This document shows positions 1 through 5,819 of a stretch of 7,379 nt of DNA, in pieces. Position 1 is the stretch's first letter. Each line of letters begins with the position of its first letter. Origin of the DNA: Gemmatimonadota bacterium (GTDB lineage: Bacteria > Gemmatimonadota > Gemmatimonadetes > Gemmatimonadales > Gemmatimonadaceae); the NCBI GenBank assembly GCA_023249395.1, contig JAHFCS010000098.1, positions 1 to 7,379 on the forward strand, in the 5' to 3' direction. The notes under the pieces were generated by a model that was not told the origin of the DNA, did no database searches, and saw nothing but the letters and a program-made list of their open reading frames with translations. The position numbers and the translations under genes were made by a program.

Positions 1-1
1 G

Positions 2-232
2 TCGCTATGGGTGAGGCGCGAGGGCTCCGGAAAAGCCTACGGCGTCGGAGTGTGGAAGGTGCTCGAGAGCGGCCAAAAAGCGGGCGAGACGCAAGCGCGT
101 AACGAGCTCGTCGCTGAAATCACCAGGGACTTCGTCTGCAAGGTGATCGACTACTCAGACAGTTACGTCGCCGCTGTTGCGGCGCTCGGATCCGATTGGA
201 AGCTGGTCCTGCGTGGGGCGGTACGACCTTGA
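2..232 (+). CDS. 3' end of an unrecognised gene (partial, cut by left edge)
   Basis: The frame is open from base 2 to a TGA stop at 230-232 and gives 76 residues, the C-terminal part of a protein that begins outside the window. I do not recognise the family. GTG at 11 is an internal in-frame codon that could be mistaken for a start, but the frame is open upstream of it and no ribosome binding site can be judged there. Third codon positions are mostly G or C, like the clear genes here, and the composition is soluble-looking with no membrane segment or repeat. The gene converges on the minus-strand block, and a 15-bp perfect hairpin lies eight bases after its stop, which supports a real gene end. 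An alternative is that it is a spurious open frame in GC-rich DNA. Confidence 0.5.
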   Translation, partial: SLWVRREGSGKAYGVGVWKVLESGQKAGETQARNELVAEITRDFVCKVIDYSDSYVAAVAALGSDWKLVLRGAVRP

Positions 233-239
233 TGGGCTA

Positions 240-273
240 AGCCGCTTGCGGGGCTATGGCCCCGCAAGCGGCT
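240..273. terminator. Perfect 15-bp hairpin between convergent genes, probable bidirectional terminator
   Basis: AGCCGCTTGCGGGGC (240-254) is followed by a TATG loop (255-258) and its exact reverse complement (259-273). It lies between the stop of the plus-strand partial gene (232) and the stop of the minus-strand membrane protein (290), where a shared terminator is expected. No T-rich tract follows the stem on either strand, so it is not a textbook intrinsic terminator. It could act as a transcription block, as an RNA 3'-end stabiliser, or with Rho. Confidence 0.65.
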
Positions 274-289
274 CGGTCTCCGACCCTCC

Positions 290-730
290 TTATGCCGCCG
301 GGCCTTCCTCTGTGTACAGCTTTGCTCCAACCCAGGCCGCCAGCAGCAGATTGACCAGCCAGATGACCACGTACAGCAACCACGACCCGGCCGTCATCAT
401 CCCCATCTGTAAGTACCCCGCCATCAAGACCGATCCGAGGAGCCAGAAGAGGATCGCGGCAGAGCTCGCCGTGCGCATCCCGGGGCCGAAGCGCGGTCGT
501 ATCGCTGCGTAAGTCCAGACGAGGAGCAAGCCGATGACGAAGTCTGAGATCACGTAGACCGCGATCGATTGGCCCGACATCATCGAGTCGCTGAGGCCCG
601 GCTTGAACGCCTCGGCTTCCGCTTTCATGCGGCCGGCCAGGAGGTACCCGTTGGTTACAAAATCGATGACGTTGAGAACGACGCCGGCGGCGAGTCCTCC
701 GACGACGATCTTCTGCGTGTTGATGGCCAT
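290..730 (-). CDS. Small four-helix integral membrane protein, function unknown
   Basis: This encodes 146 residues starting MAINTQK. The frame is open further upstream to 820, but I chose ATG at 728-730 because GGAG sits six bases before it and the extra N-terminus would be Arg/His-rich and would precede an immediate hydrophobic helix. Four hydrophobic segments are visible at about residues 8-27, 54-77, 85-107 and 114-136. Helix 1 is Gly-rich, with Asn and Asp near its end (VLNVIDFVTNG). A soluble Lys/Glu-rich loop at 33-50 and an Arg-rich loop at 79-86 separate the helices. It resembles small uncharacterised membrane proteins that are common in soil bacteria, and I cannot assign a transport or enzymatic role. 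It lies 142 nt downstream of the lipoprotein gene in the same direction, so it may be read through from the operon or have its own promoter. Confidence 0.75.
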   Translation of the reverse strand: MAINTQKIVVGGLAAGVVLNVIDFVTNGYLLAGRMKAEAEAFKPGLSDSMMSGQSIAVYVISDFVIGLLLVWTYAAIRPRFGPGMRTASSAAILFWLLGSVLMAGYLQMGMMTAGSWLLYVVIWLVNLLLAAWVGAKLYTEEGPAA

Positions 731-872
731 GCTGTGCTCCGCTGGTAGGGTGTGAACGAGAGCGCGCACACGCCTGGACGGGACGGTGTCAGGCGCATGG
801 GACAGCATACAGCGCCTCAATAGTACAGCAGTCTGCCCAGAAGCAAAAGCCGAAACTTATGCCGCTCGGACT

Positions 873-1283
873 TTACGACTTTCGCGTGCGACAGATCGGG
901 CACGGTCCCATCTTCGGTTCCTTGCCGTAGGTCAGAGTCACCGGTCCCAGCTGGCGCGCGGTATCGGTAAGAGCGACAGTCAGCGTCATCGATCTGCCGA
1001 CGATCTGGCCACGGAAGCGCGCCGGATGGACGATTCCTCGATCCACCGGATACGCATCCACGTTGTACAACCCTGTGACGTCGAAGCGGCCGTCCGCGTC
1101 CGGTTTGATCGGGCCTTTCGTGTCGCCCAGCGTGCAGCCGATGTGGACATGGGCGGATGTGTCGGTGGCGATCAATCCCGCATTGTCACCGCCCCACGTC
1201 CCGACGATGTCGGAGATGGGGGCCGCGGGGCCGCCGTAGCAGGCGAGTGCCATTGCGAGCGACAGGACAGAAATCCGCGCCAT
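873..1283 (-). CDS. Small 'WGGD'-type predicted lipoprotein, conserved hypothetical
   Basis: The product is 136 residues. The N-terminus is a short hydrophobic signal ending MALAC, which fits a relaxed lipobox with Cys15 as lipidation site, so it is predicted to be membrane-anchored and exported. The rest resembles a conserved hypothetical family I recall only by its motifs. These are GTWGGD at 28-33, a Cys at 50, DADGRFDVTG at 62-71, HPARFRG at 86-92, MTLTVALTDT at 99-108 and LTYGKEPK near 117-124, followed by Cys128. The pattern suggests a small beta-rich fold; function is unknown. The tail CPIC (128-131) carries one more Cys than the usual single C-terminal one. The ATG is nine bases after the phosphatase stop and no Shine-Dalgarno is visible, so translation probably depends on reinitiation. 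It is the last tightly linked gene of the operon. Confidence 0.8.
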   Translation of the reverse strand: MARISVLSLAMALACYGGPAAPISDIVGTWGGDNAGLIATDTSAHVHIGCTLGDTKGPIKPDADGRFDVTGLYNVDAYPVDRGIVHPARFRGQIVGRSMTLTVALTDTARQLGPVTLTYGKEPKMGPCPICRTRKS

Positions 1284-1292
1284 GATTGAACG

Positions 1293-2321
1293 CTAACGCG
1301 CAGGAACCGGGGGGTCATGACATTTTCGTCCGCCCCGATCCCAGACTCGTCCCTCGGTATCCAGAAATGCATGCTGGTACTCTTCGGTGCCGAGTGTCAG
1401 CTTGAGAACTCCTAGGTAGCCGTGAATCTGGACGGCTGAGTTCGGCTCCACAGGGTTCCGTATGCCGCGCAGCGGAGCCCCGCCTGTCCCGGCGATTATC
1501 TCCTCGATGCCGGTGACCGAGTCGGGAACACCCAACGGCGTCTGCGGGATAAATCTCTCGTAATGATGCTCGTGCCCATTGAGGACGAGATCGACTCCCT
1601 CGTCAAACAGGATCTTCCACAATCCCGCTACGGCAGGAGCATCCCCGTGAAAGTCGCCCGAGCTGAAGAGCGGCTGGTGAAAGTAGGCCAGCGTGCATTT
1701 CCTGGGATGATCCTTCAGATCCTTGCGCAGCCAGTCTTCCTGTTCGGCCGCTTCCTGAAAAAGAACCTGGTCATCGATTATCTCCGAGTTCAGCGAAATC
1801 ACATGCCATTCCCCGAGGTCGTAGCTGTAGTAACCCAGCCCGGGAGGACCTGCCCGGTCGCCGAAATACTTGTAGTATCCCACTCCGCCCTGTTCTTCGA
1901 AGTCGTGATTGCCCGGCGACGGACGAATGACCTTGAATATCCTCGGGTCGCCCCACGAAGGCTTGAAGCACCGCAAGAACGTATTGAACCTCCCGCCCGA
2001 TCCTGAGGGATAGGCGTTGTCGCCCAGCGTGAAGACGACGGTCTCCACCTTCGCGACGCTGTCCGTCACGAGGATGCTGTCGACGATGGCGGCGGTCGCC
2101 TCGTCGCCGCGGGTGCCGCAGACGGCAATGTCCCCCGCACCAATTGCGACAACGGCGCCCGCCAGCGCAATCTGCTGTGCCGATGCGTCCGCCCGGGGAG
2201 GCACGGAACGCTCCTGCTGAACGCAGGCGAATATGAACAGGCAGGCAAACTGCGGGGGACGAGTGAGAAGCGGCCGGCGTTTCCGCCGATGGCCGCGGGT
2301 CTCAGAATGCAAATCCGACAT
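1293..2321 (-). CDS. Calcineurin-like / purple-acid-phosphatase-type metallophosphoesterase, predicted lipoprotein
   Basis: This 342-residue protein should hydrolyse phosphomonoester or diester bonds with a two-metal centre. The five PAP-type motifs are visible in order: GDIA (Asp64), GDNAY (Asp101, Tyr104), GNHD (Asn138), AYFH (His215) and GHEH (His250, His252). All expected metal ligands are present, so the enzyme looks active. The N-terminus is Arg/Lys-rich (residues 9-21), then hydrophobic, ending IFAC, a good lipobox with Cys33. This places it outside the cytoplasm, tethered to a membrane. The start overlaps the end of the kinase-like barrel gene by 20 nt and there is no other Met before the signal sequence, so translation is probably coupled. 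Substrate cannot be read from sequence. From memory, homologous phosphatase domains are fused to the neighbouring protein type in Bacteroidota, so the two products probably act together. Confidence 0.9.
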   Translation of the reverse strand: MSDLHSETRGHRRKRRPLLTRPPQFACLFIFACVQQERSVPPRADASAQQIALAGAVVAIGAGDIAVCGTRGDEATAAIVDSILVTDSVAKVETVVFTLGDNAYPSGSGGRFNTFLRCFKPSWGDPRIFKVIRPSPGNHDFEEQGGVGYYKYFGDRAGPPGLGYYSYDLGEWHVISLNSEIIDDQVLFQEAAEQEDWLRKDLKDHPRKCTLAYFHQPLFSSGDFHGDAPAVAGLWKILFDEGVDLVLNGHEHHYERFIPQTPLGVPDSVTGIEEIIAGTGGAPLRGIRNPVEPNSAVQIHGYLGVLKLTLGTEEYQHAFLDTEGRVWDRGGRKCHDPPVPAR

Positions 2322-4923
2322 TCGCCACCGTTCGCCGATCGTGGCGATTCGTAAACAAGACGTTGATGCTCGTGCCAGGGTTCACTATGCCCACCCAGAA
2401 TCCTGCGCCCGCCGCCGTATGCCAGCCGCCCGGCGAATCGCCGTTGAGGTACACCCGCCCCGCATCGGCGAAGTCCAGCACGCCGACGTCGAGTGGAAGA
2501 ATCAACGGAAATCTGGCGATTGGTACACGAAGCTCGATAGACCCGTAAAGCGAAGCGTCGCCCGCGTATCGCTGCCGCTCTTCGGTGCGGAGCGAGTGCG
2601 ATCCACCGAGGAAGGCCGCGTCAAAATATGGGAAGTCACCGAACAGTTTTTTGCCTCCCCCACGGAATGCGAGGACAGGCTTCGTTCCCACCGGCAGAGT
2701 GAGGAAGGCCGACGCCACGCCGTCGAGCGCTCCGTACGCGCTCGCGACGTCCCAGATCGCCGGATACGCGCTGCCCGCGATGTCGAGCACGGCTCTTGGC
2801 TTCGTTGTATCCGGCACCACACGGGAGTCATAGCGCAGCTTGAGCTCGAGCCCCGCCTCGCCAAAACGCGCGAAGCCGTATGGCCGCTCGGTCGAGATGA
2901 ATCGATTCCCGACGCTGTCAGTCCTGGTGTAGCGGATGACTGGACCGAGAGAGATCTCGCTCTCGGGATTGAGCGACACGCCGATCGCCGGACGCAGGTA
3001 CCATTCACTCTTTCTCACGTCATAGAACTTGCCGCGCAGGTCGAGGACGTCGTTGCCGAAGCCGTGAAACTGCACCACCTCGAGCTGCGTGATGCCCGCC
3101 GTCGCCGGCAGGTGGACATCCGAGCTCTCGAATCGCTTGTCCGCTCCCACTCCGATCGCGAATCGGTTGCTCCCAAGTGAATAGGCGGCGTCGGCTTGCA
3201 CCATGCTCGCGTACGGAATCTTCCGGAAGCCATACACGTAACGGGCGATTCCGATGTGAGGAATCACTCCGAGACCCCGCTGAGTTCTGACGCCTGCAAT
3301 CGGCTTCATCGCGCTGCCACGATCCAGTGCCGGGGGAATCAGCGTTCCGTAAGCGCGCACCCACGGCCGATGATTGAACGAGTGGTTGAACGCGTTGTCC
3401 TCATTCGCCTTTATGTCCGCCGAGTCCGGCGCGTACTTCACTCCTTCGACCGTCCCGACGTCATAGAGTCGCGTCGGATTTCCCCGTCCGCCGACAACCG
3501 ATGAGTCGACGAGAGTGTTGGTGCCGTTGCCGCCGATGATCCTGAGCGGAATGCTGCGAGCCGCAGTCCCCGTGACAATCACATTGTCGTTGCCGCCATG
3601 CAGGTAGAGGCGGATCTCGTGCGTTTCAGCCGGATCGAAACGGCGATGATACCAGGGAGCGCTGTCTCCGGAGCGGATGGCGATATCGACTGAGCCGTCG
3701 CTCGAGCGGACGACTGTAGCATTGTCGTCCGCGTCGGTGGCGTGGATGTCGGCCACCGGCCAAAGCTCGCTGTAGTAGAGGTCGGCGGCCTCGCGCAGGT
3801 GATCGCGGCGAATCTTCAGTCGCGCGGCGATTGAACGCGACGAAGCCGCGTACTGCGGAGGCATCGCGAGAACCGCGTTGTCTATCACCGCATCGGTGAT
3901 CGTTCGCATCAGAGCTGTCGCAACGGAATCCCACACCGTCCTGTCCAGGCTCCCCAGCAGACGGCGGTCGAAATCGGTTGCGTTCGCGAACAGCGCTGTC
4001 GGATCGGAATAACTGTCGCGGAAGGTGACGAGGCTTGGCAGCGCGATCCGGACGAGCCTGAGAAGCATCCCCTCGTACGAGACGAAGACCTTGTCTCGGT
4101 CGCGGGGAATGGCGATCCAAAGCGCGTCCTTCGATTTGTCGAGCCGCGCCCACTTCCACTGGTTGGGGTGCCGGTCATTGTCGCCGAAGAACAAATCCAT
4201 CAACCGCGCGGTGAGAAACTCGCGCGCGTCCACCTGGTTCTGTGGCTCCTTGTTGATCCCTTCGAGAAGCTCATCGGTCTCTATGACCTTCTCCGCGCCC
4301 GCGAATCCGGGAGCGTCCTTTGGCTTGGTCGGATACTCTTCGATCATTCCAAGCACACCCGCGAACTCCTTGCGGAAGTCGCCGAGTGCGGGATCGTCGG
4401 GCATGACGGCAAGGCGGGGATTGGGATGCAGCACGCCCGCTGCCCCGAGCATCGGCGCGGCGGCTATGGCGCCGGTAGGATGCGAGGCGCTGCCCTGGTC
4501 GTGGAAGATCGACCAGATGATCGTATGGTCGAACTCCCTGCCTATCACGAGGAAAGTCTTGTGGACAGGCCGGAAGACCCACTCCGTGCTGTCCGCCGTC
4601 ACGAAGCGCAGCGATTTGCCCTGCTTGCCGCCTCCTGTCTTGAATGGCTTGATCCCGCCGGCAAAGGTGTTCAGGTCGAGCACCGGCACCTTGATCGGTG
4701 CCGTCCAGAGATCGCGGTAGTTGTCTCCGAGCCACTTCCGGCGGAGACCGCCGGCGGCGTAATCGGGCCCCGCCTCGATGACGACACTGTCCCTGGCGTT
4801 GAGCGGGGGCGGCGTGCCCTGGGACCGTGCACTTTGCGGCGAAATCGTAACGAGCCCTGCCATCGCGGCGATTCCGATCGTAATGAATCGCGCTGAATCA
4901 ACCGTCCGTCTCATCGCCGCCAT
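2302..4923 (-). CDS. Omp85-like outer-membrane barrel with N-terminal kinase-like domain
   Basis: The protein has 873 residues. A signal peptide spans about 1-35. Residues about 60-390 form a domain with HPTGA (148-152), PDDPALGDFR (175-184), GDNDRHPNQW (247-256) and PRDRD (273-277). The DRHxxQ motif and the following Asp-rich motif resemble the catalytic and metal-binding loops of PI3K-like and FAM20-like kinases, with Lys119-122 region FRPVHK a possible nucleotide-binding strand; kinase activity is inferred. Residues 440-473 contain two RTX-like Gly/Asn turns. From about 520 to the end lies a beta-barrel with an Omp85-type signature (FLGGSHSLR then RYAGD, 771-789) and a C-terminal Phe (VGFAF). 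No POTRA domain is recognisable. Two starts are possible. ATG at 4923 gives MAAM, while ATG at 4914 overlaps the previous stop as ATGA with GGCGG just before it, and is equally good or better. Confidence 0.88.
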   Translation of the reverse strand: MAAMRRTVDSARFITIGIAAMAGLVTISPQSARSQGTPPPLNARDSVVIEAGPDYAAGGLRRKWLGDNYRDLWTAPIKVPVLDLNTFAGGIKPFKTGGGKQGKSLRFVTADSTEWVFRPVHKTFLVIGREFDHTIIWSIFHDQGSASHPTGAIAAAPMLGAAGVLHPNPRLAVMPDDPALGDFRKEFAGVLGMIEEYPTKPKDAPGFAGAEKVIETDELLEGINKEPQNQVDAREFLTARLMDLFFGDNDRHPNQWKWARLDKSKDALWIAIPRDRDKVFVSYEGMLLRLVRIALPSLVTFRDSYSDPTALFANATDFDRRLLGSLDRTVWDSVATALMRTITDAVIDNAVLAMPPQYAASSRSIAARLKIRRDHLREAADLYYSELWPVADIHATDADDNATVVRSSDGSVDIAIRSGDSAPWYHRRFDPAETHEIRLYLHGGNDNVIVTGTAARSIPLRIIGGNGTNTLVDSSVVGGRGNPTRLYDVGTVEGVKYAPDSADIKANEDNAFNHSFNHRPWVRAYGTLIPPALDRGSAMKPIAGVRTQRGLGVIPHIGIARYVYGFRKIPYASMVQADAAYSLGSNRFAIGVGADKRFESSDVHLPATAGITQLEVVQFHGFGNDVLDLRGKFYDVRKSEWYLRPAIGVSLNPESEISLGPVIRYTRTDSVGNRFISTERPYGFARFGEAGLELKLRYDSRVVPDTTKPRAVLDIAGSAYPAIWDVASAYGALDGVASAFLTLPVGTKPVLAFRGGGKKLFGDFPYFDAAFLGGSHSLRTEERQRYAGDASLYGSIELRVPIARFPLILPLDVGVLDFADAGRVYLNGDSPGGWHTAAGAGFWVGIVNPGTSINVLFTNRHDRRTVANVGFAF

Positions 4924-5819
4924 CGGTAGAGAGTAATCGCCGCGGGATTCTTCGATCCTTCATCGCTCACGATCAGGATCCCGTCGCGCGTGATCGCGAC
5001 GCCCTCGGGCTGATGATGTTGTCCCGGAAGCGGCCCCGATCGCACGACCTGTCCGGCGGGTGTGACCACGACCAGTCCCATCTCGAGGTGTGAGATCAGC
5101 ACGTAGTTCCTGGTCGTGGGGTCGATTGTCATATCCGAAGCGTGAAACCCCTTCCACCCGTTCGATCCGACTACCTGCGCCAGCGGAATCGTGAACATCG
5201 AGAGCCTCGCCGAATCCGGGCCCTGCAACCGCCAGCGGTAAAACACGAGCTGGTCGTGCAGGCTTTTCTTCGCCGCCTTCTTGCACGGCAGCAGAAGTGA
5301 AGCGCTGTCCGCCTCATAAGCCATGCTCTCGAATTCACATTCGTGCCCCAGCTTGAGATCGTGTACCGAGTACGGAACGTGCGCTCCATCCGCACCTTCC
5401 TTGAACTCGTAGAGAACTCCGTCGCTGGCGAGCAGGTAGACCGAGCCGGCGCCGACGGCGATCGATTCGAAATCGGCCCGCACGGGAGTGTCACCGAGCA
5501 TGAATCTCTTGAGAATGACCCCGCGTCGCGGATCGATCTCATAGACTCTTGCGACCTCGTCGTCGTGCGTCAGCAGCCGCCCGTCGGAAGTGAGCGCGAG
5601 ACCCGAGATCTCCCTCAGCTCTGCTGGCATCATCCAGATCGCCAGCGCCTCGGCGTGCCGGGAGCCGGCGTCGGCCTGCGCAAGGCGCTTCTCCAGCCGC
5701 TTCTCGCGTGCCTGTTCGACGGCCTCTGGCTGCGCGGCGTCGGTCTTTGATGTATCGCGACAGGCAGCCCCGCTCGCCGCCAGGCCGACGAGCAGGGTGA
5801 TGGCGCACGTCCCCCTCAT
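4911..5819 (-). CDS. SdiA-regulated / YjiK-like beta-propeller lipoprotein
   Basis: The product is 302 residues. A signal sequence ends SGAAC with Cys20 as the lipidation site, so it is predicted to be exported and membrane-anchored. Residues 30-60 are charged and helical (Glu/Arg/Lys/Ala-rich), perhaps a short coiled coil acting as a spacer. The remainder is a propeller with repeated strand motifs: REISGLA (69-75), FESIA (117-121), FESMAY (163-168), ASDMTID (227-233) and QPEGVAI (270-276), each followed by a turn and hydrophobic strands. REISGLA and QPEGVAITRDG are typical of the SdiA-regulated family. Its members have no settled biochemical role; binding of a ligand or partner is likely. 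Cys161 and Cys179 could form a disulfide. The start overlaps the stop of the DUF4956 gene as ATGA, and its own stop overlaps the next gene, which supports one operon. Confidence 0.85.
   Translation of the reverse strand: MRGTCAITLLVGLAASGAACRDTSKTDAAQPEAVEQAREKRLEKRLAQADAGSRHAEALAIWMMPAELREISGLALTSDGRLLTHDDEVARVYEIDPRRGVILKRFMLGDTPVRADFESIAVGAGSVYLLASDGVLYEFKEGADGAHVPYSVHDLKLGHECEFESMAYEADSASLLLPCKKAAKKSLHDQLVFYRWRLQGPDSARLSMFTIPLAQVVGSNGWKGFHASDMTIDPTTRNYVLISHLEMGLVVVTPAGQVVRSGPLPGQHHQPEGVAITRDGILIVSDEGSKNPAAITLYRWRR

Noticed and set aside
731..820. 30-residue N-terminal extension of the four-helix membrane protein
   Set aside because: The extension is Arg/His-rich and unlike a leader, while the internal ATG at 730 has a well-placed GGAG.
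731..872. Promoter or terminator between the WGGD lipoprotein and the four-helix membrane protein
   Set aside because: I found no convincing stem or -35/-10 pair; whether the last gene belongs to the operon stays open.
786..1289. Plus-strand 167-residue open frame
   Set aside because: Antisense to the WGGD lipoprotein gene, with an Arg/Asp-rich product and no ribosome binding site.
2233..3180. Plus-strand 315-residue open frame
   Set aside because: It lies wholly opposite the barrel gene and the phosphatase start, and its product is Arg/Glu/Val-rich with no recognisable motif; GC-rich coding DNA often leaves such antisense frames open.
4168..4896. Plus-strand 242-residue open frame, and a second one at 4025-4720
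   Set aside because: Both are antisense to the kinase-like domain, whose motifs are clearly conserved; the antisense products show no domain or signal.
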